Assembly: GCA_016839165.1 (NCBI GenBank)
Contig: CP069300.1
Coordinates: 5,456,001-5,520,000 of the forward strand
Length of the DNA: 64,000 bases
Direction: 5' to 3'
Source: Bradyrhizobium sp. PSBB068
GTDB lineage: Bacteria > Pseudomonadota > Alphaproteobacteria > Rhizobiales > Xanthobacteraceae
A program made the translations under genes and the position numbers. Positions 21,269 through 30,442 of the stretch are shown here, piece by piece. Under the pieces are notes generated by a model. It did not search any database and was not told the origin of the DNA. It worked only from the letters and a program-made list of their open reading frames with translations. Position 1 is the stretch's first letter. The number at the start of each line of letters is the position of its first letter.

Positions 21269-22921
21269 TCAGAGGATTTTGACCGCGCTGAGCAACGTCA
21301 TGTAGATGCCCCAGGCCAAGGGAATGCCGACGAACAGCCAGAACAGCGCCGCCCGGCCGTCGAGACCGCCCTTGCCGATGCCGAACGAGCCGGTCGCACC
21401 ATTGCCGCCGGTCGCAGTCGCCGCCTGCAGCTTGGCCACCTCGGCGTCGCTCATGTGCCACTTCGGATCGACCGGCTTGATCATGTAGTTGCAGATGAAG
21501 CCGGCGATCAGCATGGCGCACAGGATGTACATCGTGGTGTTGTAGAGCTGGTCGCGCGGCACGCCCGCGGCCAGCTGGAACTCACGCAGATAGTTCACCA
21601 CCACCGGACCGATGATGCCCGCGGTCGACCATGCCGTCAGCAGGCGGCCATGAATCGCGCCGACGAACTGGGTGCCGAACATGTCGGCAAGATAGGCCGG
21701 CACGGTGGCAAAGCCGCCGCCATACATCGACAGGATGATGCCGAAGCCGAGCACGAACAGAAGCTTCGAGCCCATCGCGGCAAAGGTCGGCGCCAGCGCG
21801 TAGAGCACGATGCCGAGCACGAAGAACGTGTAGTAAGTGTTCTTGCGGCCGATCTTGTCCGACAGCGAAGCCCAGAAGAAACGGCCACCGATGTTGAACA
21901 GCGACAGCAGGCCGGCGAAACCCGCGGCAATCGCCGCGATCTGCGCCTTCTGCGACGCATCGAGCGCATTGAAGCCGACGTCGGGCAGCCCGATCAGCTT
22001 GCCGGCGAAGATCTCCTGCAGCATCGGTGAGGCCATCCCGATCACGCCGATGCCCGCCGACACGTTCAGGCACAGCACCCCCCAGATCAGCCAGAACTGC
22101 GGCGTCTTGTGCGCGTTGTCGAGATGCACGTTCTTGGTCGAGATCATCGCGTTGGCCTTGGTCGGCGGCGTCCAGCCCTCGGGCTGCCATCCGCTCGGCG
22201 GCAGGCGATAGCGGAATGCGCCGATCATCATGAACACGAAATAGATCGCGCCCATGCTGAGGAAGGTTTCCCAGACACCGACCGAGGTCGGGGTCTTGAA
22301 ATAATTCATCAACTTGTCCGCGAGCGGCGCGCCGATCATCGCGCCACCGCCAAAGCCCATGATAGCCATGCCGGTCGCCATGCCGCGGCGGTCGGGGAAC
22401 CATTTCACCAGCGTCGACACCGGCGAGATGTAGCCGAGGCCGAGACCGACCCCGCCGATCACGCCGGAGCCGAGCCACATCAGCCAAAGCTGGTGCGTGT
22501 AGACGCCGAGCGCGCCGATCACGAGACCGCCAGCCCAGCACAACGCCGCGACGAAGCCCGCCTTGCGCGGACCGGCCTTCTCGAGCCAGCCGCCCCAGAT
22601 CGCGGCGGAGACGCCGAGCAGCACGAAGAACAGGGTGTACATCCAGCCGAGGCTCGCGACCTTCCAGTCGCAGGTCGTCGTGAACAATTCCTGCATCAGC
22701 GACATGTCAGGGCACGCTTTCGGCGCGGTCAGGCCGATCGCGCGCGACAGCGGCAGCCAGAACACCGAGAAGCCGTACGCCATACCGATGCAGAGATGGA
22801 TGCACAGCGCGGCCGGCGGCACCAGCCAGCGATTGAAGCCTGCGGTCGCGATCGTGTGTTCCTTGTCGAGGAAACCTGCGCCTGCCGCGGACACGCGTCC
22901 GGCGCTGCTCACTGCGGTCAT
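21269..22921 (-). CDS. OFA-family major facilitator transporter
   Basis: A 550-residue twelve-helix major facilitator of the oxalate/formate antiporter family. Visible landmarks are WLVPPAALCIHLCIGMAYGF in helix 1, the loop WGGWLEKAGPRKAGF between helices 2 and 3, and FWASLSDKIGRKNTYYTFF after the central loop. A 60-residue hydrophilic insert occurs in the middle and a glycine-rich tail segment (TGGNGATGSFGIGKGG) before a final helix near the C-terminus. The GGGGAGG upstream of the ATG is strong. The nearby MobB/MoeA genes fit oxalate/formate metabolism with molybdenum formate dehydrogenase, but the substrate is not proven by sequence. Confidence 0.88.
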   Translation of the reverse strand: MTAVSSAGRVSAAGAGFLDKEHTIATAGFNRWLVPPAALCIHLCIGMAYGFSVFWLPLSRAIGLTAPKACPDMSLMQELFTTTCDWKVASLGWMYTLFFVLLGVSAAIWGGWLEKAGPRKAGFVAALCWAGGLVIGALGVYTHQLWLMWLGSGVIGGVGLGLGYISPVSTLVKWFPDRRGMATGMAIMGFGGGAMIGAPLADKLMNYFKTPTSVGVWETFLSMGAIYFVFMMIGAFRYRLPPSGWQPEGWTPPTKANAMISTKNVHLDNAHKTPQFWLIWGVLCLNVSAGIGVIGMASPMLQEIFAGKLIGLPDVGFNALDASQKAQIAAIAAGFAGLLSLFNIGGRFFWASLSDKIGRKNTYYTFFVLGIVLYALAPTFAAMGSKLLFVLGFGIILSMYGGGFATVPAYLADMFGTQFVGAIHGRLLTAWSTAGIIGPVVVNYLREFQLAAGVPRDQLYNTTMYILCAMLIAGFICNYMIKPVDPKWHMSDAEVAKLQAATATGGNGATGSFGIGKGGLDGRAALFWLFVGIPLAWGIYMTLLSAVKIL

Positions 22922-23241
22922 TGATACCTCCCCTGCAGCCGCCGTTACGTCAGGCGCATCTGCGTCTTCGATCCCGTCTCAGCACTTGCGGCCACCGTCA
23001 GGCAGCCGCGCCGCACATTTCCTCGATGCGCCGGGACCAACCACGCGCATTCCGAAAATGCTAACCCCCAACCCGATCGGATATGCCAAGCCGTGCAGCC
23101 TGATCTGGACGCAGGCCGGCCGTTGTCCGCCGGCGTCCCGCATCCGGGCACACCGCCATCTCCGCAACCATCCGGAGATTATCAATTCGCGCAGAATGGA
23201 AAATAGGAGTCGATAGGCAAATGGTAGATATCAAGCTGCAT

Positions 23242-23511
23242 CTAGCGCGTACGCGGCGCTGCAGCATTTGAAATATCTATCGTACCATTCAGCTTCTCGA
23301 TCAGGAAAACGATCCGGACTTCGCTGCGTTCGGTGATCTCGACCTTGTCGCCGGTCGCCTGGATCAGCGCCGGGATGTCGATCACCGAAAGCGGATCGGT
23401 GCAGTGCACTTCAAGGAAATTTCCTGCCGCCACGCCCCTGAGGGCCTTGCGCGTCTTCAGCGCGGGCAGCGGGCATTTCAGGCCGGTGAGATCGAGTTTC
23501 GTCGTTGTCAT
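23242..23511 (-). CDS. TusA-like sulfur-carrier protein
   Basis: An 89-residue protein of the TusA/SirA family. The signature CPLPALKTRKAL (with the sulfur-carrying cysteine at residue 13, DLTGLKCPLP) and the beta-strand FLEVHCTDPLSVIDIP are intact, followed by a less conserved C-terminus (NGTIDISNAAAPRTR). Family members pass persulfide sulfur to tRNA thiolation or molybdoenzyme maturation. It lies 58 bases downstream of mobB on the same strand, which makes a molybdenum-cofactor or formate-dehydrogenase sulfuration role attractive. About 320 bases between this gene and the OFA transporter hold nothing I can support. Confidence 0.9.
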   Translation of the reverse strand: MTTTKLDLTGLKCPLPALKTRKALRGVAAGNFLEVHCTDPLSVIDIPALIQATGDKVEITERSEVRIVFLIEKLNGTIDISNAAAPRTR

Positions 23512-23569
23512 GGCCCGACCATGGCGAAGCCGCCACGCATCGTCAACGGCGGCACCTTTCCCACCCTGC

Positions 23570-24097
23570 TCAGCTTTCCGCCGAGGCCGAAGCGAGCACA
23601 TCGTCGACCGGAATCGCGGAGCGCAGCATCAATTCGGCGACGTCCTCGATGTCGTCGAGATGCACGACCGGCAGCCTGGTCTCGATCGCGACATCGCTGG
23701 CGATCCCGACCACGTGCGGGTCGTCCGGAAACAGCAACGGCTTGCCGTTGGCGGCCCGATACACCTCGATCTTGCTGACCGGCTCGCGCTTGAAGCCTTC
23801 GACCACGACCAGGTCGACCTGCGCCATCTTGGCGAGCAGTTCCGGCAGCCGCGGCTCGCTCGCGCCGCGCAGCTCATGCATCAGCGCCCAGCGCCGCGTC
23901 GAGGACACCAGCACCTCGGTCGCGCCGGCCTGCCGGTGCACCCAGGAGTCCTTGCCGGGCACGTCGACATCGAATTCGTGATGGGCGTGCTTGATCACGG
24001 AGACGCGCAAGGTCCGGCCCAGCAAATAGGGGACCACCCGCGACAGCAGGGTGGTCTTGCCGGCGCCGCTCCATCCCGCGAGGCCAATCACTTTCAT
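23570..24097 (-). CDS. mobB: MobB, molybdopterin-guanine dinucleotide adapter GTPase
   Basis: A 175-residue P-loop protein that assists MobA in attaching GMP to molybdopterin. It opens MKVIGLAGWSGAGKTTLLSR with Walker A GWSGAGKTT, then VSVIKHAHHEFDVDVPGKDS, the conserved SWVHRQAGATEVLVSS, and VDLVVVEGFKREPVSKIEVY. This matches MobB in length and motif order. The ATG at 24097 has GGAG eight bases upstream; an in-frame TTG six codons earlier is less likely. Its downstream neighbour is the TusA-like gene. Confidence 0.94.
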   Translation of the reverse strand: MKVIGLAGWSGAGKTTLLSRVVPYLLGRTLRVSVIKHAHHEFDVDVPGKDSWVHRQAGATEVLVSSTRRWALMHELRGASEPRLPELLAKMAQVDLVVVEGFKREPVSKIEVYRAANGKPLLFPDDPHVVGIASDVAIETRLPVVHLDDIEDVAELMLRSAIPVDDVLASASAES

Positions 24098-24297
24098 CCG
24101 CGCCTCCGAAGCCAACTAGCGTCCAACGCTGCTTATATCAGCCTTGGCGCAATGTCATGCCAGCCGACCGGCGCGATTTGCCGTCGCCGGATTGATCCGC
24201 CTCGCAGGGCCGTGGCGGTCCAACGGATATACCTCGAAGTTTCCAATGTGCGGGGTGGCCGGAACGCGATAAATTGCATCATCGGAGGACCAAAAAT

Positions 24298-24609
24298 ATG
24301 CCTCGCTCGCCTTCGATCGTGCCGCATCAAGTCGACCACGACACCTATCTGGTGCTGAACGATTTCGGCCGGCTCGGCCGTGCCTGGTGCGAGACCGACG
24401 AGGAAGGCGCCGACCGGAAAACGCTGATCCGGCGTCTGCTCGATGACCAGTACAGCCATCCGGTCCGCATCGTGGCGTTCAATACCAGCGAAGGATGGTC
24501 CCGCGACGTCACGACCGACATTGCCGACGAGCTTCGCCGTCGTTTCGTCGAATACGAAGAGGTCCCGCGCTCCGTGCTGGAGTTCGTGGAGGCCGCCATG
24601 CGGCACTGA
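24298..24609 (+). CDS. Conserved hypothetical protein, 103 residues
   Basis: A soluble 103-residue protein beginning MPRSPSIVPHQVDHDTYLVL and continuing NDFGRLGRAWCETDEE and DRKTLIRRLLDDQYSHPVRI, then DVTTDIADELRRRFVEYEEV. A perfect GGAGG lies ten bases before the ATG. I recognise it as a conserved small protein of rhizobia without a known role. It is transcribed opposite to mobB, and a palindromic repeat follows it. Function unknown. Confidence 0.8.
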   Translation: MPRSPSIVPHQVDHDTYLVLNDFGRLGRAWCETDEEGADRKTLIRRLLDDQYSHPVRIVAFNTSEGWSRDVTTDIADELRRRFVEYEEVPRSVLEFVEAAMRH

Positions 24610-24672
24610 GCCGGACCCCAAGCGGCCAGGTTGATCTACGTTAAGTCCCTTGAATCAAGAACCATCCTCATC

Positions 24673-24793
24673 GTCGTCCTGGCGAAAGCCAGGACCCATT
24701 ACCCCAAATGAGAATTGCTGCGCGGTGCTGGGGCCGCGATCCCCTTCACAATCCAATGCGGTGGTTATGGGTCCTGGCTTTCGCCAGGACGAC
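24673..24793. repeat. Long palindromic intergenic repeat (second family)
   Basis: A left arm GTCGTCCTGGCGAAAGCCAG (continuing GACCCAT) and the right arm ATGGGTCCTGGCTTTCGCC (continuing AGGACGAC) are perfect reverse complements of 27 bases, separated by about 67 bases. Each arm itself contains a small hairpin (CCTGGCGAAAGCCAGG). It lies between two convergent genes and may serve as a bidirectional terminator. The family differs from the 1662 and 6131 elements. Confidence 0.85.
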
Positions 24794-24808
24794 AGCGGTG
24801 TAGGGGAG

Positions 24809-26770
24809 CTACGCCGGCCTGAACCCTGCCCTCACCAACGCCGCGCGGCCCTCCTCCGACGCCAGCGCGTCGAGAAAGGCCTGCACCGCGGGGCGTTGCT
24901 TGCGCGCCGTCACCAGTGCGAAGTCATAATGCTCCTCGGCCAGCGGAATGAAACCGAGGCCGGACGCGTGGGCGACAGGCGCGATCGTCATGCCCCAGTC
25001 GGCGCGATGCTGCGCCACCGCGGCGGTGACCGCATTGTGCGAGCGCGGCTGATTCCAGTACCCGTCGGGCCGGCTGCCCGCCAGCAGGCGATCGATCAGG
25101 ATGCGGGTGCCGGCGCCCTGGTTGCGGTTGACCATGATGCAGGCGGGATCGGCGAGCGCGGCGCGCACCGCCTGCTCTGCGCTCAGGCCGGCAAAGCGGG
25201 TGTCGTCCTTGCGGAACACGATGCCCTGCATGCGCCGCCAACCCGGCACCAGCTCGAGGCCGTCGGCCAGATACGGCGTGTTGTAGGTCTCGGTCTTGTC
25301 GTCGAACAGATGGATCGGGGCGAGATCGCATTCGCCGCGCTTGGCCGCCGCGAGACCGCCCAGACTGCCGACCGCGATCGATCGCACCACAAGCCCGGCA
25401 TGCGCCAGCGGCGCGGTGACGAGATCGAGCCCGGTGCAATGGCTGCCGACGATGACGAGATCCGGCACCCGCACATGCGGCGTGAACAGCGTCACCTCGG
25501 CCTCGCTGCCGCCCGGCAACTGGTCGGCCAGCGCCTCGATCTTCAGGAAACCATCGGCCTGCGCGAACGAGGTGATCGCGCCAGAGCCCTTGCCGCTCGG
25601 ATAGGCGATCAGGCCATCGGCACCTTCAACCAGCGACACCATCACAAACTCGGTGCGCCCGAGCTCGGAAGCGATACGCACCGGCACCTTCACCGCCACC
25701 TTGGCGTCGGAACGCGGCGGCAGGCCGGCCATCCGCCGCAGCACCGGCACGATCATGTCGTGAAAGGTGAACATGGCCGAGGTCGGAAAGCCCGGCAGGA
25801 TGACCACCGGCTTGCCGTCGCAGACCGCAAGGCACAGCGGTTTGCCGGGCTTCAGCGCCACGCCATGCGCGATGATCCCGGGCTTGCCGAGCCCTCCGAT
25901 GATCCGGTGCGAGACGTCGCCTGCGCCCTTGGAGGTGCCGCCCGACAGCACCAGCATGTCGCTGTCCGCCAGCGCCTTGCGCATCGCGGCTTCCAGCATC
26001 GCCGCATTGTCCGCGATCGCGCCGAGGAACGACGCATCACCGCCGTTCTCGGCAATCGCCGCCGTGACGATCGCGCCATTGGTGTCGTAGATCGCGGCCG
26101 GCCGCAGTCCGTCGCCCGGCTGGACCAGCTCGTCGCCGGTGGAGAGGATCGCGACCCGCGGACGGCGCGTCACCAGAACCTCGGCGATGCCGCAGGCCGC
26201 GAGCATGCCGATCTCGCGCGAGCCGACGATCGTCCCGGAGCGCAGCAGCGCCTCGCCGCGCGCGATGTCGGAACCTGCATAGGACACGAACTGCCCGGGC
26301 GACGCCGCGCGCCGCACCTCGATGGCGCCGTCGCCGCCGGCCTCGCCGACGGGTTGGGTGTGCTCGATCATCACGATGGCGTCGGCGCCGCGCGGCACCG
26401 GACCGCCGGTCGCGATCGCGGTCGCAGTGCCGGGGAGCACCGGCCGGGTCGGGGCGATGCCGCACGAAATGGTCTCGTCGGTCAGCGCCAGTCGCACCGG
26501 CGTGCCCTCGCTGGCGCGCGCAAGATCGGCCGAGCGCACGGCGAAGCCATCGACATTGGAGCGATCGAACGGCGGCACGTCGATTGGCGCCACCACGTCC
26601 TCCGCCAGCGCACGGCCGAGCGCGTCGGCGAGCCGTCGCGTCTCGGACGGCAATTGGCGCGGGAACAGCGCCGCCTCGAACCGCGCAAGGGCCTCCTCGC
26701 GCGACCGGATGGTCAGGAACTGGTCCTGTTCGATGGACGGCTTGGGGCTCGGCGTGAAAATACTGGTCAT
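24809..26770 (-). CDS. moeA: MoeA fused to a periplasmic-binding-like domain
   Basis: A 653-residue fusion. Residues 1 to about 410 are MoeA-like, inserting molybdenum into molybdopterin: PPFDRSNVDGFAVRSADL, AIATGGPVPRGADAIVMIEH, ILSTGDELVQPGDGL, LVLSGGTSKGAGDVSHRI and LPGFPTSAMFTFHD are all present. The remaining 240 residues form a PBP-like domain (VIVGSHCTGLDLV, DLAPIHLFD, MVNRNQGAGTRIL, WGMTIAPVA) of the kind that binds small anions. This fusion class is known from archaea and some bacteria, where molybdate or tungstate sensing is suspected. It follows the second moeA-like gene by nine bases. Confidence 0.92.
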   Translation of the reverse strand: MTSIFTPSPKPSIEQDQFLTIRSREEALARFEAALFPRQLPSETRRLADALGRALAEDVVAPIDVPPFDRSNVDGFAVRSADLARASEGTPVRLALTDETISCGIAPTRPVLPGTATAIATGGPVPRGADAIVMIEHTQPVGEAGGDGAIEVRRAASPGQFVSYAGSDIARGEALLRSGTIVGSREIGMLAACGIAEVLVTRRPRVAILSTGDELVQPGDGLRPAAIYDTNGAIVTAAIAENGGDASFLGAIADNAAMLEAAMRKALADSDMLVLSGGTSKGAGDVSHRIIGGLGKPGIIAHGVALKPGKPLCLAVCDGKPVVILPGFPTSAMFTFHDMIVPVLRRMAGLPPRSDAKVAVKVPVRIASELGRTEFVMVSLVEGADGLIAYPSGKGSGAITSFAQADGFLKIEALADQLPGGSEAEVTLFTPHVRVPDLVIVGSHCTGLDLVTAPLAHAGLVVRSIAVGSLGGLAAAKRGECDLAPIHLFDDKTETYNTPYLADGLELVPGWRRMQGIVFRKDDTRFAGLSAEQAVRAALADPACIMVNRNQGAGTRILIDRLLAGSRPDGYWNQPRSHNAVTAAVAQHRADWGMTIAPVAHASGLGFIPLAEEHYDFALVTARKQRPAVQAFLDALASEEGRAALVRAGFRPA

Positions 26771-26779
26771 CCCGGGAAC

Positions 26780-27889
26780 TCACTCCCGCAAGATATAGGC
26801 ATCGACGGCCGTGCCTGCAGCGAAGCCCTCCGCCGCGCCGGGCACGATCAGCAGAGCTTCGGCGCGCGCGATGGGATCGAGCGACAGGTCACCGGTCGCC
26901 AGCACGTCCCAGCAGCCTTGACCACGCGCCAGCAGCACGACCTCTGCAACACCGACGCCGGAAGCGATCTTGCGTTCCAGCGGCAGTGTCAGCGATTTGC
27001 GCGGGCGCCGGCCCGACAGGCGATCAAGCACCGGAAGCGCAATCGCCCACCAGGCCGCGAAAGCCTGATCCGGCGCGCCGGGCAAGGCGACGATCGGAAT
27101 CGTGTCGATCCGGCCAACCGCAGCAGTGCGCCCGGGTTGCAGTGCAATGCCGTGCGCAATCAGGGCGCCATTTTTCACCAGCGCATTGACGACCGCGTCC
27201 GTGTGACCAACACCGGTGCCCCCGATCGTGACGATGAGATCGCAGCCATCGGGATCGAGCCGGCTCGCAACCGCCGCCACATCCGGCGTCACCGTCGTGC
27301 AGATGACCTCAGCGCCTGCAAGGCGCGCGGTATCGGCGATCAGTTGCGCGGTCAGCTCGCCGTTGCCGATATTGACGACGCGCAGCCGAGGACGTCTTAC
27401 GCGCAACAGCTCAAGTCCGGCCGCCCGCGCGAGCAGCAAAGCACGCGGCAGCAGCGGCTCTCCCGCCGGCATCACCGCGCGCCCCGCAGCGATGTCGCTG
27501 CCGGCACGCCGGACACCCTGCCCCGGGATGGCCTCGGTGAGCACCTGCGGCAGTGGACCGGAGCTGTCCACCGCATCGTCGTCGACGACGCAATCGGTGC
27601 CATCGGGCATCGCAGCGCCGGCTGCGACCCAGACCGGGAGTTCGGCCTGTGCCAACGGCGCATAGGAGGACGCGCCGACCAGATCATTGGCGCGCATCGC
27701 CCAACCGTCGTTGATCGCGACATCGTGCGGCGGGTATTGGCGCGCGGCCGGCATCTCGGCCGCGATGCAGTGCAAAGCGTCCGCAGGCGACAACTCGATC
27801 GGCGCAACCAGCGCGACGTCGCGCAGCACGGCGGCCAGCGCCGTATCGAGCGGGGTGAGCGAGGTCGGGAGGCGCTGGGTGGTGACCAT
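26780..27889 (-). CDS. Second MoeA-like molybdopterin-binding protein
   Basis: A 369-residue divergent MoeA paralogue. The order of domains is recognisable (PHDVAINDGWAMRANDL, GTDCVVDDDAVDS, LRVVNIGNGELTAQLIADTA, LIVTIGGTGVGHTDAVVNAL, IVALPGAPDQAFAAWWAIAL). Key loops are altered, however: the usual SGGVSVGD reads IGGTGVGHTD and LPGNPVS reads LPGAPDQ, and the C-terminal domain is short. It may be specialised or regulatory rather than a standard molybdenum insertase. It is the first gene of a two-gene operon with the MoeA-PBP fusion and is divergent from the ABC binding protein at 28073. Confidence 0.85.
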   Translation of the reverse strand: MVTTQRLPTSLTPLDTALAAVLRDVALVAPIELSPADALHCIAAEMPAARQYPPHDVAINDGWAMRANDLVGASSYAPLAQAELPVWVAAGAAMPDGTDCVVDDDAVDSSGPLPQVLTEAIPGQGVRRAGSDIAAGRAVMPAGEPLLPRALLLARAAGLELLRVRRPRLRVVNIGNGELTAQLIADTARLAGAEVICTTVTPDVAAVASRLDPDGCDLIVTIGGTGVGHTDAVVNALVKNGALIAHGIALQPGRTAAVGRIDTIPIVALPGAPDQAFAAWWAIALPVLDRLSGRRPRKSLTLPLERKIASGVGVAEVVLLARGQGCWDVLATGDLSLDPIARAEALLIVPGAAEGFAAGTAVDAYILRE

Positions 27890-28072
27890 GGCCCGCTATG
27901 GACTGAATCGGCGGTGAAAGAAACCGGTTTGGGCCGGTCCGGGTCCCCGTCATTAGACCGATGGCGCGTTGACGCGGACCCCAAACTAGTTGCAAAAGAA
28001 ACCAATATGACCGGGTTCCAGAGGCCCGGCACAACCATAATGGCCAATGTGCCAAATCGGGAGGGAGACAGA

Positions 28073-29284
28073 ATGATCGCGACCAGACTAGCCATGTTCG
28101 GGACGCTCGCAGCCGCGCTGCTGGCTTCCTCGGCCGTATCGGCGCAGGTATCCGACGACATCGTCAAGATCGGCGTACTGACCGACATGAACGGCCCGGC
28201 TTCGACGCCGACCGGACAGGGCTCGGTCACCGCCGCACAGATGGCGGTGGACGATTTCGGCGGCACCGTGCTCGGCAAGCCTGTTACGGTGATCGTCGGC
28301 GATCACCAGCTCAAGCCCGATATCGGCGCGACCATCGCGCGGCGCTGGTACGACGTCGATCAGGTCGACCTCATCGTCGACGTGCCGGTGTCGGCGGTCG
28401 GGCTTGCGGTGCAGAACATCGCCAACGAGAAGAAGAAGCTGTTCATCACGCACTCGACCGGCGCGACCGACTTCCACGGCAAGTTCTGCTCGCCCTATGC
28501 GATGCAGTGGGTGTTCGACACCCGTGCGCTCGCGGTCGGCACCGCGCAGGAAGTCGTGAAGCGGGGCGGCGACAGCTGGTTCTTCATCACCGACGACTAC
28601 GCGTTCGGCCATTCGCTGGAGAAGGATGCCTCCGCCGTCGTGACCAGGAACGGCGGCAAGGTGCTCGGCGCAGTGCGGCCGCCGTTCGCGACGCCTGACC
28701 TGTCGTCCTTCATCCTGCAGGCGCAGGCCTCCAAGGCCAAGATCATCGGCATCGCCGGCGGGCCGCCGAACAACACCAACGAGATCAAGACCGCCGCCGA
28801 GTTCGGTGTCTTCGCCGGCGGCCAGCAGATGGCCGCGCTGCTGGCGCTGATCACCGACATCCATTCGATCGGCCTGTCGGCCGCGCAGGGCCTGCTGCTG
28901 ACCACGTCGTTCTACTGGGACATGGACGACAAGACCCGCGAATGGTCGAAGCGCTATTTCGCCAAGATGAACCGGATGCCGACGATGTGGCAGGCCGGCG
29001 TCTATTCCTCGGTGACCGCCTATCTGAACGCGATCAAGGAGACCGGCACCGACGATCCGCTCAAGGTCGCGGCCAAGATGCGCGAGAAGCCGGTGGAGGA
29101 TTTCTTCGCCCGCAACGGCAGGCTGCGCGAGGACAATCTGATGGTGCACGACCTCTGGCTGGTTCAGGTCAAGACACCGGCGGAGTCGAAATATCCATGG
29201 GATTATTACAAGATCCTGGCCAAGATCTCGGGCGAGGACGCATTCGGGCCGCCGGATCCGGCCTGTGCGATGGCAAAGAAGTGA
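28073..29284 (+). CDS. ABC transporter substrate-binding protein (Leu/Ile/Val type)
   Basis: A 403-residue secreted protein. Signal peptide MIATRLAMFGTLAAALLASS with cleavage near VSAQ, then the periplasmic-binding fold of the branched-chain amino-acid/amide family (DIVKIGVLTDMNGPASTPTG, VDDFGGTVLGKPVTVIVGD, GGDSWFFITDDYAFGHSLE, FILQAQASKAKIIGIAGGPP). GGGAGGG precedes the ATG. No permease or ATPase gene is adjacent, so it is an orphan receptor that may serve a transporter elsewhere or a signalling role. The ligand cannot be told from sequence. Confidence 0.92.
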   Translation: MIATRLAMFGTLAAALLASSAVSAQVSDDIVKIGVLTDMNGPASTPTGQGSVTAAQMAVDDFGGTVLGKPVTVIVGDHQLKPDIGATIARRWYDVDQVDLIVDVPVSAVGLAVQNIANEKKKLFITHSTGATDFHGKFCSPYAMQWVFDTRALAVGTAQEVVKRGGDSWFFITDDYAFGHSLEKDASAVVTRNGGKVLGAVRPPFATPDLSSFILQAQASKAKIIGIAGGPPNNTNEIKTAAEFGVFAGGQQMAALLALITDIHSIGLSAAQGLLLTTSFYWDMDDKTREWSKRYFAKMNRMPTMWQAGVYSSVTAYLNAIKETGTDDPLKVAAKMREKPVEDFFARNGRLREDNLMVHDLWLVQVKTPAESKYPWDYYKILAKISGEDAFGPPDPACAMAKK

Positions 29285-29357
29285 GATCAGCGAATGACGG
29301 ATAGAGGGTAGCGAATAGGTGCGACCGTCAGCTATTCGCCACTCACTGTTTGCCGCG

Positions 29358-30323
29358 CTAGCGCGCCACCCCGATCTCGCGGAAATATCTCAGCACGCCG
29401 GGGTGGATCAGGTTGGGATCGGGCGCCGCGGCGACGGTGTTCGCCGCGGTGGTCTCGCAGGCCTGGACGAGCTTCTTGCAGAAATCAGCCTCGGCGCCAT
29501 GCAACGTCTTCGCCAGCCGATAGGCGACGTCGTCGGGCAAGCTGTCGCGCACCAGGATGTAGCTCCAGGAGCCGATCGAAACGATCGGCTCGTTCTGCTT
29601 CGGATAGCTGCCGGCGGGGATCGTCAGCGGCTTGAGGAAACTGTGCTTGGCGCGGACGCGCGCGATCTCGTCCGCGGTCGGCGCAATGAACCGCGCTCCC
29701 GTCGCGCTTTCGGCGAGCTTGGTGAAACTCGGCCAGCCGATTCCGGCGCCCCACAGCGCGGCGACGCGGCCATCTTCCAGCATCGCGGGGCCATCGCCGG
29801 CGCGATCGAGATAGACCGATTTGAAATCCTCGTCCTGCTTCAGCCCGATGCCGTCGAGGATGTAGCGCGACAGGATCGGAATGCCGGACCCCTTGGCGCC
29901 GAACGCAACCGATTTTCCGACCAGATCCTGGATCGTCCGGTACGGGCTGTCGGCGCGCACCACGAACATGCCGGGGGCCGAATACATCGCGGTGAGGATC
30001 CTGAGTTTCGTCGCCTTCGGCCGGCCGATGCCCATGAAGGCCTCGTAGGCCGGCTCGCCGGCAACGGTTGCGATGTCGACGCTGTCGGCCTCGAGCAGCG
30101 GAATGTTCTCGCTGGAGCCCTTGGTGTTGCGCGGTTCGATCGACAGTGTCGGATCGGCCGCGTTCATCACCTCGGCGAGGGCGTTGCCATAGAGCGGAAA
30201 GCCGCCGCCCGGCGTCGCCGTGGCGAAACTGATCGTAGTTTTGGAAATGGTCTTGCCCCCCTCTTGCGCCGCCGCGCCGCCCGCCAGCAGCGCGCCGGCG
30301 CAGATCATAACAGCGAATTTCAT
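29358..30323 (-). CDS. TAXI-family TRAP transporter substrate-binding protein
   Basis: A 321-residue periplasmic protein of the TAXI (TRAP-associated extracytoplasmic immunogenic) family. Signal peptide MKFAVMICAGALLAGGAAA, then ISFATATPGGGFPLYGNAL, PRNTKGSSENIPLLEADSVD and VAFGAKGSGIPILSRYILDG, ending VLRYFREIGVAR. TRAP systems need DctQ/M membrane partners, but none is present here. It is transcribed opposite to the neighbouring ABC and Bug proteins. The start at 30323 excludes a spurious upstream extension to 30458. Confidence 0.9.
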   Translation of the reverse strand: MKFAVMICAGALLAGGAAAQEGGKTISKTTISFATATPGGGFPLYGNALAEVMNAADPTLSIEPRNTKGSSENIPLLEADSVDIATVAGEPAYEAFMGIGRPKATKLRILTAMYSAPGMFVVRADSPYRTIQDLVGKSVAFGAKGSGIPILSRYILDGIGLKQDEDFKSVYLDRAGDGPAMLEDGRVAALWGAGIGWPSFTKLAESATGARFIAPTADEIARVRAKHSFLKPLTIPAGSYPKQNEPIVSIGSWSYILVRDSLPDDVAYRLAKTLHGAEADFCKKLVQACETTAANTVAAAPDPNLIHPGVLRYFREIGVAR

Positions 30324-30442
30324 CCCGAGCCTCAAGCATTGCACATGAGCAAGACTATCGTCGCACGGGCGGTGTCGTAGGCAAAGGCGGCGTTTTGTGA
30401 AACCATGACGGCAACAGTCACGAGAAAATGACGGGAGACATG

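Noticed and set aside
21582..22541. A 319-codon frame inside the OFA transporter gene
   Set aside because: Same strand, different frame; arginine-rich shadow of the transporter.
24650..28072. Long N-terminal extension in frame with the ABC binding protein
   Set aside because: It is antisense to both moeA genes. The real protein starts at 28073 with a ribosome-binding site and signal peptide.
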